Source of the DNA: Phycisphaerae bacterium
GTDB lineage: Bacteria; Planctomycetota; Phycisphaerae; Phycisphaerales; Phycisphaeraceae
Reading direction: 5' to 3'
DNA: 36,773 nt
Assembly: GCA_002688155.1 (NCBI GenBank)
Contig: NZCH01000114.1
Location: 1-36,773 of the forward strand
Below the pieces are notes generated by a model. It made no database searches and was not told the DNA's origin. It saw only the letters and a program-made list of their open reading frames with translations. This document shows positions 7,901 to 15,699 of this stretch, piece after piece; position 1 is the stretch's first letter; each line of letters begins with the position of its first letter. Position numbers and translations under genes: made by a program.

Positions 7901-8711
7901 GATCAGTCCGCTCGACGTCGATATCCGAAGCGTTAACGACGAGCAAACACTTGTCGTAAGCGCCCTGTCGGGCGTCTGCTACGGGGGCACGTTTAAAGGG
8001 GGCGCAACCATTCAACTCGGTTCGCCCGCACAGTACGACGTGCAACTGACACTTGATAACGCCCAGTTCGGTTCGTTTGTCAATCCGATCCCTGCTGGTA
8101 CGAATCCGGATGACCCTGACAATCATGATGCCGCCGTCAACGGTCAAGGCTTTCTCACCGGCGCCATTCGACTGTCTGGCATTGAGACCGTTGACGGCCA
8201 GCCGCCGCAACGCAAAGGCGCCGGGGCCGTGATCGTACGTGAGGCGACGCTGTACCAGGTTCCGCTTGTGCTCTCATTGTTGCACCTGTTCAACCTCACG
8301 CTCCCGAACGCTGCCGCGTTCGATCGCATCGACACGACGTTTGATGTCGTCAACGACCGGATCACGTTCGACCAGTTTCAGATTGAGGCTCCCAGCCTGG
8401 CGCTCGTCGGCAACGGCGCAATGCAATGGTCCACACGCGAAGTGGACCTGCTTTTTTACAGCAAGATCCCGGGCGCATTGAACCTGGGACCGGTAACCGA
8501 CATATTTAACCTGCTCAAGGACGAACTTCTGGCCGTCCAGGTCACGGGCACCATCGACGATCCCAGAGCGGCACTGAGCATCCGCACGATCGCGCGCGTC
8601 GCCGACACGTGGGGCTTTCTGTTTGGCCCGCAGGATGAAAAAACGCTGGACGAACTCGACGCGCCAGCCCAACAATCCGACAAGCGGCCGCACGTCGTGG
8701 CACAGCCTTGA
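4980..8711 (+). CDS. Very large AsmA/TamB-like envelope protein
   Basis: About 1,243 aa with one N-terminal membrane anchor (KWLLLFAAVGVLIAVLAF, about residues 19-36) followed by a long, beta-rich, repetitive periplasmic region and no further membrane segment. This is the plan of the AsmA-like/TamB/YhdP superfamily, whose members bridge inner and outer membranes and move phospholipid. The C-terminal block (FNLTLPNAAAFDRIDTTFDV to VTGTIDDPRAALSI) fits the conserved C-terminal AsmA region, where the closing VTGTIDDP phrase is typical. I prefer GTG 4980 because AGGGAGG lies 12-13 nt upstream; in-frame ATG 4926 has no ribosome site and would add 18 residues. It is a single-gene unit convergent with bioD. 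Confidence 0.82.
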   Translation: MAQERTHPDRTRHLRHRGKWLLLFAAVGVLIAVLAFRYLTQPQQLARFVAQQLAEALGADVNIRSAALHLRWREQSMVLEDVRIDLLDAPDDTTRLATVTHIHARLDLWALVTGGPGVRTVLLNQPEVFVIENLDTGRYNYQYLIESEPDEPPGDHRAMPNVFVVEGAVHFSQVEWAESRTLASVPFSGSFTADPQDADLYHFLLRQAATVHGDGPRLIGNLRVDAGTGGGTSFDAELENFEFDSPQQYMMPTRYRKWWAQFNPSGTVPTVHVGYDARRGRFARFVIDGGEITLPIGDESLHHPRMTDVAGEVALTGDTIALNNVSGRLGGLAYTLSGTITDLGEGPVGPQLLAIAPFDMTVKVGPFALTEQLRELPYAPDLLERAFDQFAPRGMCEARMRIWRKYESGQLRYFHDGDIYLTNANLTYHKFPYPLQDVTGHLHVNQEKVDIKSITGQGQSGTQVTITGTRMLPRSTGAIDVFITAGNGPIDDALMQAIPEHYRRGVQLFLDVPAHASLIDAGLIRSANTPGDQDVPGFDLGGRSKMNVRVTRPHGIGKRYTTAIDLFPEDVNLVFKYWPYPVKAVGGTIRVRLPHITLEDVQLQGPTGAIGWISGAVGPPPEGEQGIDVDLNVTAPILPLDNLLLAIIPKPRDQWPRQINLAGTASANAHVFRNDEGNVDFRVTTLPVTASYAPFGGGYRIDIEDGQVRISPGRVEIDEVSGSYGPTTLIVAGQTSWVDGKQLLHIELAARDMRFEDPFLDLLPPQMTGGQRALDLYGKMQPRGAFDANVRINIGSDETVDFDVEIRPETIAFTHRGGEVMLNDVSGAVFIDPLQVQAESLAGSFSQAANGRIELSGFTMLEYPGHSQWSISAHSDQICPVTRLILPTNVLALLDRLKITTGYDLRDCTYVTRPDGQLHFTGNVRLENASADIGLNITELVGDLRINLEQSTGDTSPRMELHLNANRLRVQKRLISPLDVDIRSVNDEQTLVVSALSGVCYGGTFKGGATIQLGSPAQYDVQLTLDNAQFGSFVNPIPAGTNPDDPDNHDAAVNGQGFLTGAIRLSGIETVDGQPPQRKGAGAVIVREATLYQVPLVLSLLHLFNLTLPNAAAFDRIDTTFDVVNDRITFDQFQIEAPSLALVGNGAMQWSTREVDLLFYSKIPGALNLGPVTDIFNLLKDELLAVQVTGTIDDPRAALSIRTIARVADTWGFLFGPQDEKTLDELDAPAQQSDKRPHVVAQP

Positions 8712-8771
8712 CGCAAAGCGCGAATGTCAAATGCAACCCCGCGACCGGATTAAAAAGGTGTTGTCCGCAGT

Positions 8772-8816
8772 AAAAAGGCCCCGCCACAAGTTCGCTGCGC
8801 TCGCAGCAGCGGGCCT
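8772..8816 (-). terminator. Intrinsic terminator of the acyl-CoA ligase-bioD unit
   Basis: On the minus strand, AGGCCCGC (8809-8816) pairs with GCGGGGCCT (8776-8784, one bulged base), closing an inner GCTGCG/CGCAGC hairpin, and is followed directly by TTTTT (8776-8772). It lies 9 nt after the bioD stop. It may also serve the convergent AsmA-like gene, but there is no T-run on that strand. Confidence 0.8.
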
Positions 8817-8824
8817 GGGCGGAT

Positions 8825-9595
8825 TCAGCGCATGAGCGCACGCCAATCAATGCTGCGCATCGCGTCGAGTATCGGCGATGCAAGTCGCCCCTCGTGCGGC
8901 ACAACGTCGCCTGGTGCACACGCCGGTGTGGTCGCAAGCACCGGCACGCCGGTCATCCGCGTCATCCAGATTGCGTTGCTCGCAACGGACGGATCATCAA
9001 CAACAACCGCGCCGGCCGATTCGTATGCGTTGACCACAAGCCCCGCCATGTCGCACCCGACCTGTCGCAGCAATCGCACCGTCATTGCCGTGTGATTAAG
9101 CGTACCCAATCCCGCCCGCGTGACGACCACGACCGGGTATGCGAGCGCCGCAATCAAATCAAGCGTCGTGAGTGACGGGTTGGCCGGATCGATGGGTACG
9201 CACAATCCGCCAATCCCTTCGACCAGCAAAACATCGCCGGCGTTATCAAGCGCCCGCAGCGCGCCGGCCAGCGCGTCGAAGTCGATCGTTTGTCCCGCCG
9301 ACTCCGCCGCCGGCGCGGGCGCCAGAGGTGCCGACCAGCGCAACGGACTGATCATCTTGAGCGGCTGCTCGCACCCCGCGAAGTGCGCCAGCGCCTCAAC
9401 GTCTTCGCTGACCAGCACATCGCCCTCCAATCGGCATCCACTGGCAAACGGCTTGCAAACGCTCACGCGCAAGTCAGCATGACGCTGCCGAAGACACCGC
9501 GCGATCGCACAAGTGACCACCGTCTTACCGACGCCGGTATCCGTGCCGGTGATAAACAGTCCGGGCTTGGTCAGTCCAAGGGGTGGGTCGAACAT
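8825..9595 (-). CDS. bioD: Dethiobiotin synthetase
   Basis: 256-aa ATP-dependent carboxylase that closes the ureido ring of 7,8-diaminopelargonate to make dethiobiotin, the next-to-last step of biotin synthesis. The P-loop GTDTGVGKT is at residues 17-25, followed by VCKPFASG with the substrate-binding Lys. LLVEGIGGLCVPI is the second nucleotide/substrate motif. The size fits BioD (about 220-260 aa). ATG 9595 lies 11 nt after the ligase stop; a TTG at 9610 could add five residues but would overlap the ligase stop region. No bioA, bioB or bioF is near. The link with an acyl-CoA ligase suggests, but does not prove, that the ligase feeds the pimeloyl step. Confidence 0.93.
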   Translation of the reverse strand: MFDPPLGLTKPGLFITGTDTGVGKTVVTCAIARCLRQRHADLRVSVCKPFASGCRLEGDVLVSEDVEALAHFAGCEQPLKMISPLRWSAPLAPAPAAESAGQTIDFDALAGALRALDNAGDVLLVEGIGGLCVPIDPANPSLTTLDLIAALAYPVVVVTRAGLGTLNHTAMTVRLLRQVGCDMAGLVVNAYESAGAVVVDDPSVASNAIWMTRMTGVPVLATTPACAPGDVVPHEGRLASPILDAMRSIDWRALMR

Positions 9596-9606
9596 GGGGC
9601 GCTCAA

Positions 9607-11088
9607 TCAATCGGAGTTGATCTGCCGGCGCATGATCTTTCCCGTGGGGTTGCGCGGCAGGGCGTCTATCACCCGAATTTCACGCGGAACTTTGAACTGC
9701 GCCAGCGATTCGCGGCACCAGTTGCGCATCTCGGCCGCGTCGAACGCCGCCCCGTCAACCAGTTCGACAAACGCGATTGGAACTTCGCCTCGCATCCCGT
9801 CGTTCTTGCCAATCACCGCCGAGTCCTGAATCGCGTCATGCCGGTTGAGAACCTCCTCAATCTCGCGTGGAAACACGTTCTCGCCGCCAATGATCAGCAT
9901 CTCCTTCTTGCGCCCCGTGATGAAAAGGAAGCCTTCGTCGTCCTGCCTGCCGATGTCGCCCGTACGAAAGAAGCGCTTGCCATTGATATTCGTAAATACG
10001 GCCTGAGTCTGCTCGGGCAGTTTGTAGTAACCCTTCATGATATTCGGCCCGGTGATCAGAATCTCGCCCTCTGCGTCAGCTGGCAGAACCTGATCGTGGT
10101 CATCGACGATGATGATACCCACGCCCGGAATCGCTTTGCCAACGGAGTGCCGCTTCGATGCCCATGGTGTCGACCAGTTACTGATCGGCGCCGTTTCCGT
10201 CAGGCCGTAACCTTCGCGAATGGTCACGCCAAACCGGTTGCGAAACGTCTCGAACGTATCCTGTGGGAGCGGCTCACCTCCGGAAATTGCAAAGCGAATC
10301 GACGCGAAGTCTTCCGCCGATGCCTTCTTGACCGACAGCAACGCACCGTACATCGACGGCACGGCCATTACGATTTGGGGCTGGTGTTTGCGGATCAGGC
10401 GCACAATCTTGCGCGGCACAAATCGTGCCGAGTAGATCGCCGTGGCACCGACGCGCATCGGCAGCAGCGTCAGTGGTGTGAGCCCGAAGCTGTGAAACTG
10501 TGGCAGCACCCCCAGAAATGTGTCGGCGCCACTGAATCGGGCATACTCTACGGCCGCTTCGACGTTTGACTCGAGATTGCGATACGTGAGCATCACACCC
10601 TTGGGACGACCCGACGTGCCGGACGTATAAAGGATCACGGCAACATCCTCGCCTGCCGGTCTCGGCGGCCAGCGCAGTGGCGGCCAGCCGGAAAAGTCGA
10701 CCTCCTCCAACTTCAGCACACGCACGTTATCGGGTACCGCATGGGGCCGTGCGTCCTTGAGGAATTCCAGCATCGGCCCTGCGGAAATGATCGTCTCGAT
10801 GCCCGCGTCCTCGATCACGTAACGCAACTCATCGGCCGACAGCAGGTAGTTCAGCGGCACGGCAACCCGGCCCGCCAGCCACGTGCCCAATAGCAACATT
10901 GGAAACGCGCCGCTGGTGGGAAGCAGCAACCCGACGCGCGGGCAATCGGTAACCTGATCGATTTGCTCAGCGATAAACATCGCGCCGCCGGCGATCTGGC
11001 CGTACGTGTACCGACGATTATCGTCGATCGCCGCGATGCGTTTGTGATGTCGAATGGCGGAGAATAAGAGTTTGCCTGGCAGGCTCAT
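9607..11088 (-). CDS. Long/medium-chain acyl-CoA ligase (ANL superfamily)
   Basis: 493-aa adenylate-forming enzyme that makes acyl-CoA from a carboxylic acid, ATP and CoA. The ATP-binding A3 motif LYTSGTSGRPKGV is at residues 153-165, followed by the A5 motif GYGLTETAP, then FFRTGDIG, the hinge motif GRKKEMLIIGGENVFPREIE, and the C-terminal catalytic Lys in NPTGKIMRR. All motifs are intact and the length is normal. It is translated just upstream of bioD in one unit. Known BioW-type pimeloyl-CoA ligases belong to a different family, so a biotin-precursor role is only a contextual guess. General fatty-acid activation is the default call. Confidence 0.9.
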   Translation of the reverse strand: MSLPGKLLFSAIRHHKRIAAIDDNRRYTYGQIAGGAMFIAEQIDQVTDCPRVGLLLPTSGAFPMLLLGTWLAGRVAVPLNYLLSADELRYVIEDAGIETIISAGPMLEFLKDARPHAVPDNVRVLKLEEVDFSGWPPLRWPPRPAGEDVAVILYTSGTSGRPKGVMLTYRNLESNVEAAVEYARFSGADTFLGVLPQFHSFGLTPLTLLPMRVGATAIYSARFVPRKIVRLIRKHQPQIVMAVPSMYGALLSVKKASAEDFASIRFAISGGEPLPQDTFETFRNRFGVTIREGYGLTETAPISNWSTPWASKRHSVGKAIPGVGIIIVDDHDQVLPADAEGEILITGPNIMKGYYKLPEQTQAVFTNINGKRFFRTGDIGRQDDEGFLFITGRKKEMLIIGGENVFPREIEEVLNRHDAIQDSAVIGKNDGMRGEVPIAFVELVDGAAFDAAEMRNWCRESLAQFKVPREIRVIDALPRNPTGKIMRRQINSD

Positions 11089-11203
11089 TATTAGGGTCTC
11101 GAATTACGAATCGTCGATGCATTACACTACGCGACGACGCGATCCGCAAGTGATCATTGCGACCTGGTATCACGTAAATCACAGTGGCAATGGAGTGCCT
11201 TGC

Positions 11204-11971
11204 ATGACACATCAGCGCTGGAAGCGGGCCTTTCTTCTGACTGTGGGCTTACTGCTTACCCTGATCACGACCGGATGCACAACGACCAGTTCAATGCTGG
11301 CGGCGTGTTCATCGTATGACGCGGGTGACTATCGCCGAGCGTATGAACAGGCGACCGTATCGGGTGCACCGGGCCCTGAGGCCGCGTATCTGGCGGGTTT
11401 AAGCGCCTATCAACTGGGTCGCCACGATGACGCGCGGCGCTGGCTGATGACTGCCCGGCGCGCCGGTGATGCAGACATCGCGGCCAGATCACAGGCACAA
11501 CTCGGCCTGCTCGCAGCGCAACAGGACCATTTCGTCCGTGCCGCGCGCGAATTTCTCACCGCCACGCGCGGGCTGACCGGACAGAACCGCGCCAACGCCT
11601 TCTTTTTCGCCGCTATCGCGCAGCAGAAACTCGGCAGATGGTCGCAGGCGAGTACGAATTTGTACCTGGCGCGCAGCACGAGCACGAATGCCGTGTTTCG
11701 CGAAAAAGTTGACGCTCAGCTTGCCGTCACGGGCTGGACGATTCAGGTGGGCGCCTATGCCAGCGACGTCAACGCCGCCCGCGTGGCGCATGACATGGCA
11801 CGCCATTCGCATCACATGCGCCTTGGCCCGGCGCGAAAGGTCCGCACGACCGACCACGCAGGCCGATCAATCACACTTGTGCAGGTTGGCCGATTCGTGC
11901 TTTATGACCAGGCAGCACGAGCCCGTCACACGCTCGGCGAGCAGCGCGCGATCATTGTCGCAACACAATAA
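11204..11971 (+). CDS. TPR-containing lipoprotein with C-terminal SPOR domain
   Basis: 255 aa. The signal sequence has a long hydrophobic core and a lipobox LITTGC (Cys about residue 25). The mature part has TPR-like helix pairs (AYLAGLSAYQLGRHDDARRW, AFFFAAIAQQKLGRWSQAS; about residues 50-160). The last 80 residues are a SPOR fold (WTIQVGAYASDVNAARVA ... LVQVGRFVLYDQAARARH). SPOR domains bind peptidoglycan stripped of stem peptides, usually at division sites. ATG 11204 is chosen because GGAG is 8 nt upstream and the protein then starts with the signal peptide. It is divergent from the acyl-CoA ligase. The role is probably cell-envelope maintenance or division; the partner is unknown. Confidence 0.88.
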   Translation: MTHQRWKRAFLLTVGLLLTLITTGCTTTSSMLAACSSYDAGDYRRAYEQATVSGAPGPEAAYLAGLSAYQLGRHDDARRWLMTARRAGDADIAARSQAQLGLLAAQQDHFVRAAREFLTATRGLTGQNRANAFFFAAIAQQKLGRWSQASTNLYLARSTSTNAVFREKVDAQLAVTGWTIQVGAYASDVNAARVAHDMARHSHHMRLGPARKVRTTDHAGRSITLVQVGRFVLYDQAARARHTLGEQRAIIVATQ

Positions 11972-12044
11972 TGCGATTGCCGATTAGCGATCGTCGATCA
12001 CCGATGTGACGTGCGCCCTGGGAGGCGGGCCGCTGTTTGCAACG

Positions 12045-13487
12045 TCAATCCTCGGTCGGTTCGCCCTCTTGACTTTCTTTCTCCACCGTGCCCGCTGTGA
12101 ACGCGATTTCGTTGCCGACGGGCATGACGTCTTCGAACAGGGTCTTGCGTGGCTGCTTGTCGCGGTGAACAAACGCCCAGAAAACAATCCCCACGCAAGC
12201 AGCGACGATGCCCATGCCGATGAGCGTCAGCACGCCCTGCGTGATCGCCTGAATCAGCGGCACTCTGCCCTGCAGGTGGCCGATGTTCAGGTCTCCGACA
12301 ACGTTCTTTGGCGCTTGTGGTACGACCAACAGCCACACGCATACACCAATCAACGTCATCAGCGACATCGGCAGCAGTACCTTCACGCACGTGTGCAACA
12401 CCTGGTCAATACGAATGCGTGGCAATGTCCACCTCAGCCACATCTGCACAAAGATCACGACCGACGCTTTGGCGATGAGCCAAAACGCGCAGTAGAGGTT
12501 GACCACGACCAGGCCAACCGCTGACACACCCATCGCATCTGCCTTGCCGGACCACGTGTCGGCGGCAGCGATCGTGCCGCTGAAGTACGCCTCACCCGCG
12601 ACGATCGGGTCAAAACCGGCGAACGCATATACCGGATCAACCAACCCCAGCGGACTGTTCCACCCACCCATAAACAGCACCGCCTGAATCACGCCGACGA
12701 TGAACATCGCACCGTACTCGGCCGAGAAGAAATACATCCAGCGGAAACCGCTGTACTCGGTATGGAAGCCGGCGACCAGTTCGCTTTCCGATTCGGGCAG
12801 GTCAAACGGCGCGCGTTTGTTCGACGCCAGCGACGCAACGAAGTAAATCAAAAACGACGCGAACACGAACGGATTATGAAAGACATACCAGTCCCATATC
12901 CCGCCGCCCTGCAGGTAATTGAGTTCGACGGTGTGCAGCGTGCCCGACACGAGCAGCGCACAAATGATTGAAATGCCAAGCGGGACCTCGTAGCTGACCA
13001 TCTGGCATGCTTCGCGCATCGCACCGTAGACCGCCCACTTGCTGTTGGACCCCCAGCCGGCGAGGATCGTGCCCATCACCTCGACGCTCAGCACCGCGAG
13101 CAGGTATAGCACGCCGATCGTCAGCCCCGTCTCAAAGCACCACTGCGGCCCCAGCGGCACAACGATAAACGCCGCAAACACTGGCGCAAACGCCAGGTAC
13201 GGAGCCAGGCGAAACATGAACTGGTCTGCGCCCGCCGGGATCAGGTCTTCCTTAGTCAGCAGTTTGACCCCGTCGGCGATCGTCTGAAGAAGCCCGTGAG
13301 GCCCAACGTGCAGAGGCCCGACCCGGCTTTGCATGTGACCGGCCACCTTGCGCTCGACCCAAACCGCAATGATCGCGATCACGTTCACCGCCGGCAGCAC
13401 GATCGTCGCGGCGATGGCCAATTTTATAATCACCACGATCCACATCGTGTGCGGCTGTGAAATCAAACTGGCGTAGTGCTCAAGCAC
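12045..13487 (-). CDS. nuoH: NADH-quinone oxidoreductase subunit H, long form, outside a nuo operon
   Basis: 480-aa multi-spanning subunit of respiratory complex I that lines the quinone chamber. Diagnostic stretches are VWVERKVAGHMQSRVGP, LLQTIADGVKLLTKED, GWGSNSKWAVYGAMR and APFDLPESESELVAGFHTEYSG. It is longer than usual (about 325-430 aa). An inserted loop after the FHTEYSG region (roughly residues 275-310, LGLVDPVYAFAGFD to WSGKADAMG) and a charged C-terminal tail account for the difference. Translation starts at GTG 13487, with AGGA about 8 nt upstream. No other nuo gene lies within the window on either side, so this is a detached copy or the nuo genes are scattered. All conserved regions look intact. 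Confidence 0.94.
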   Translation of the reverse strand: MLEHYASLISQPHTMWIVVIIKLAIAATIVLPAVNVIAIIAVWVERKVAGHMQSRVGPLHVGPHGLLQTIADGVKLLTKEDLIPAGADQFMFRLAPYLAFAPVFAAFIVVPLGPQWCFETGLTIGVLYLLAVLSVEVMGTILAGWGSNSKWAVYGAMREACQMVSYEVPLGISIICALLVSGTLHTVELNYLQGGGIWDWYVFHNPFVFASFLIYFVASLASNKRAPFDLPESESELVAGFHTEYSGFRWMYFFSAEYGAMFIVGVIQAVLFMGGWNSPLGLVDPVYAFAGFDPIVAGEAYFSGTIAAADTWSGKADAMGVSAVGLVVVNLYCAFWLIAKASVVIFVQMWLRWTLPRIRIDQVLHTCVKVLLPMSLMTLIGVCVWLLVVPQAPKNVVGDLNIGHLQGRVPLIQAITQGVLTLIGMGIVAACVGIVFWAFVHRDKQPRKTLFEDVMPVGNEIAFTAGTVEKESQEGEPTED

Positions 13488-13738
13488 GCAGGGATCCTCG
13501 GATCAGCGGGAATGAATAGCGGGATTGTACGGGTGTCGGGCGGCCGGGGGCAAGTGGATTGCCAATCTTCATTTTCCAATTTCCGATTGCTTCGAGAACA
13601 ATCTCATAATTCAACTCGGAAATCGGACTCCCATTCACTCCGGATCGACCGGGTTGTGATGAAGCACGAACACGGTTTGACCACCGTCCGGCTAGACGTC
13701 GCGGGTGTGTGCGGGCACGGCATGGCTGGTTGTGGTCG
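13488..13738. other. Decayed/AT-richer intergenic stretch
   Basis: About 250 nt upstream of nuoH with no supported gene. Part of it (13560-13625) is a run of short AT-rich words such as CCAATTTCCGATT and CGGAAATCGGA, seen in several other gaps of this window. The segment 13604-13738 is an open but unlike-protein continuation of the PP2C relic. Confidence 0.5.
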
Positions 13739-14065
13739 GGTCAGCACCGCCATGGCGCACTTGCCCGTCGATGCGATATTTGAAAACTCTTCGTTCAATG
13801 CGCGTGCGAAGTCGCTCTGGCCGAGCGTGTTAAAGTGCTTGTGCATCAGGTCGCGCAGCTTCTTAGCCAGTTTACCGGCGGACGCGCCGTGGCTGGATAC
13901 GTCCGTGAGCACGAACCGTGACAGCATGCCCTCGCCGCACAGTGACGCGTAATAAATGTCACCGCCCTACCCGCTGCCTTTGAAAGGCTGACTGAACACC
14001 CACACATCGACACCAGGCACGGCAATCGTACTGTCAATCGACTGATTGCCGCCCCAGACTTTCAT
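13739..14065 (-). pseudogene. PP2C/SpoIIE-type phosphatase relic with in-frame stop and lost C-terminus
   Basis: Reading from ATG 14065, the frame gives MKVWGGNQSIDSTIAVPGVDVW, then VFSQPFKGSG, a TAG (13967-13969), then GGDIYYASLCGEGMLSRFVL and TDVSSHG, RALNEEFSNI and CAMAVLT. This is the arrangement of planctomycete PP2C-family phosphatases (GGD and DVSGHG metal-site motifs). The amber codon falls exactly before the GGD metal site, and similarity ends after AVLT, so the second half of the catalytic domain (about 150 residues, with the later metal-binding Asp residues) is missing. The open frame continues to 13604 without similarity. I infer a pseudogene. Readthrough could still not give an active enzyme. 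Confidence 0.82.
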
Positions 14066-14097
14066 GCGTTGCAAGGCATGTGACCTGATTGAGCTCC

Positions 14098-14165
14098 GAT
14101 TGCCTATTTTCAAATGCTGATTTGGACGTGACGTTACACACTGCCAAATCGAAAATCGGAACTCC
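14098..14165. repeat. AT-richer intergenic word cluster (AAATCG/CGATTT type)
   Basis: GATTGCCTATTTTCAAATG and CCAAATCGAAAATCGGA flank a GC-rich centre. Similar words recur in gaps near 11972, 13560, 16730-16800, 18205, 20540, 22928, 23008 and 32136. It is not a perfect repeat; I record it as a family of related low-complexity spacers. Confidence 0.45.
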
Positions 14166-14558
14166 CTAATGCGGCACCTCCTTCACCGCGTTGCGGTTCC
14201 ACGCGGGGATCTGAACGACGATTGGGCCGTCGCCTTCGATGATGCACTGACAACTCAGCCTGCTGTTGTGCTGCAGACCCGGCGCTTCCTCGACGCGGTC
14301 TTCCTCGTCCTCCTGCGGTTCGGACAGGCTGCCCTGGCCTTCGTTGATGTACGCATGACACGTCGAACACGCGCAGACGCCACCGCACGCGTGTTCGATG
14401 TTGATGTCCGCGTCCAGTGCGATCTCGAGCAGATTCTGACCCCTGCTGCCCATGAGCGTGTACTGGGCCTTGTCGGAATCGGTGAGTGATTCGGGGTCTT
14501 CGAGGATATACGTCACCGGCACCGTCGGCGGGGCGATTTCCCTTTGATCGTGTTTCAT
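14166..14558 (-). CDS. [2Fe-2S] plant/adrenodoxin-type ferredoxin
   Basis: 130 aa from ATG 14558. Soluble electron carrier with the cluster motif C58-x5-C64-x2-C67 (ACGGVCACSTC) and the fourth ligand C103 in LSCQCII. The spacing and the following HAYINEGQGSL stretch are close to Isc-type and adrenodoxin ferredoxins. The N-terminal 35 residues are longer than usual and include a proline-rich piece. The start is uncertain: ATG 14564, ATG 14558 and GTG 14582 are all in frame and none has a clear ribosome site. It stands 23-50 nt behind the YhaM-like gene on the same strand, so co-transcription is likely. No isc or suf gene is visible. Confidence 0.9.
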   Translation of the reverse strand: MKHDQREIAPPTVPVTYILEDPESLTDSDKAQYTLMGSRGQNLLEIALDADINIEHACGGVCACSTCHAYINEGQGSLSEPQEDEEDRVEEAPGLQHNSRLSCQCIIEGDGPIVVQIPAWNRNAVKEVPH

Positions 14559-14605
14559 GTGCATGACGGTGCAATTGTACACCCTGCCATTGCGAAGCGC
14601 CGGTG

Positions 14606-15619
14606 CTACTGTCCCAACGTCGTCGGGTCCGGCCGGTAGATCTGCGTTTCGAGCGCCCAGATCTTGTCGGTAAAGGTCGACTCGGTTGCGCTGCGCTGTG
14701 CAAATCGCTCACGGTCAGCAGCGGCGATCACCATCTGAAGTTTTGCGTCCATATCGTCCAGATGGCTCACGGCGACGGCTTCGGGTGTCGCAGGAACCTT
14801 CAGTGCGCCGAACTCAGGCTTGCCGTGATGCGAAAGGATGATGTGGTGCAGAACCCGCAACACGGGCTCGGCCACGGATGTGCCGGCCTCTGCGACCGCT
14901 CTCGCTTTGGCCTCCAGCATGATGGCGCCGCGTCCGATGTGGCCGACCAGCCGGCCGTCTTCGCTGTAGGAAAACCCCGTCGTCCATGACAACTCGACGC
15001 ACTTGCCCAGGTCGTGGATGAACAGCCCCATGACCACCAGGTCGCGATTGAGCTGCGGGTACAGCGGGCAGAACACGTCCGCGAGGCGCATCAGTTGCAA
15101 CGTGTGTTCAAGCAGCCCGCCGATGTACGCATGGTGTAACACCATCGCGGCCGGCGCTTGCCTGAAAAGGTGCATCAGAGCTTCGTCGTCGAGATACGCC
15201 TGCGCCAACGCCTTGATCGCCGGGTGGTCAAGCGCGCCCAGCCGCTGCGTCAACGCGGCGAACATCTCGCCGATGTCGAATTGCGTGCACGGCAGCAAGT
15301 CGGCCAGTTCCTCAGGATTCGGCTGGGTCGGGCGGATGTCCTCGATGATGATCTGCATCTGCCCCTGATAAGGCTGCGTTTGGCCGGACACCCACACGAA
15401 CCCGTCGGTGGGCAACTTCTCGAACAACTCCTCGGTGGCGTTCCACATCCGCCCCGCGGTTTGGCCGGACTTGTCACTCAGCAGGCATTTGAGAAACGGC
15501 TTGCCGCCTCGCGTCTGACCCAACTGGCAGTTGTTCATCGTCAGCACCGTGTCAATGAACTGGTTCGGCAACAAGTCTTTGATGTACTTGCGCTCGGGTG
15601 CTGTGGTTTGTTGTGCCAT
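14606..15619 (-). CDS. YhaM-like 3'-5' exoribonuclease (OB fold + HD domain)
   Basis: 337 aa. Residues about 10-95 form an OB-type nucleic-acid binding domain (QTAGRMWNATEE, VWVSGQTQPYQGQMQIII). Residues about 155-310 form an HD domain with HHAYIGGLLEH (H162/H163, H172), FIHDLGK (H202-D203), HHIILSHHG (H258-259, H264-265) and a final Asp in SHLDDMDAK. This order and length match YhaM/CBF1 exoribonucleases, which trim RNA and perhaps DNA from the 3' end using Mn2+ or Co2+. All metal ligands are present. It lies upstream of the ferredoxin gene and divergent from the epimerase gene, whose start is 80 nt away. No ribosome site is obvious at ATG 15619. Confidence 0.9.
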   Translation of the reverse strand: MAQQTTAPERKYIKDLLPNQFIDTVLTMNNCQLGQTRGGKPFLKCLLSDKSGQTAGRMWNATEELFEKLPTDGFVWVSGQTQPYQGQMQIIIEDIRPTQPNPEELADLLPCTQFDIGEMFAALTQRLGALDHPAIKALAQAYLDDEALMHLFRQAPAAMVLHHAYIGGLLEHTLQLMRLADVFCPLYPQLNRDLVVMGLFIHDLGKCVELSWTTGFSYSEDGRLVGHIGRGAIMLEAKARAVAEAGTSVAEPVLRVLHHIILSHHGKPEFGALKVPATPEAVAVSHLDDMDAKLQMVIAAADRERFAQRSATESTFTDKIWALETQIYRPDPTTLGQ

Positions 15620-15699
15620 GGTGGGAGCATGCTAGCGTATTCGACCGTGTTGGGCCGTGGGCGCGGGAAAGCAGACTCCAGCCGCTACAATCGTTCGCG

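Noticed and set aside
6357..8210. 617-codon open frame on the minus strand opposite the AsmA-like gene
   Set aside because: It mirrors the high-GC codon pattern of the real gene; its protein is rich in His, Arg, Asp and Cys with no recognisable domain.
9583..10569. 328-codon plus-strand frame over the acyl-CoA ligase
   Set aside because: Fully antisense to an enzyme with all motifs intact.
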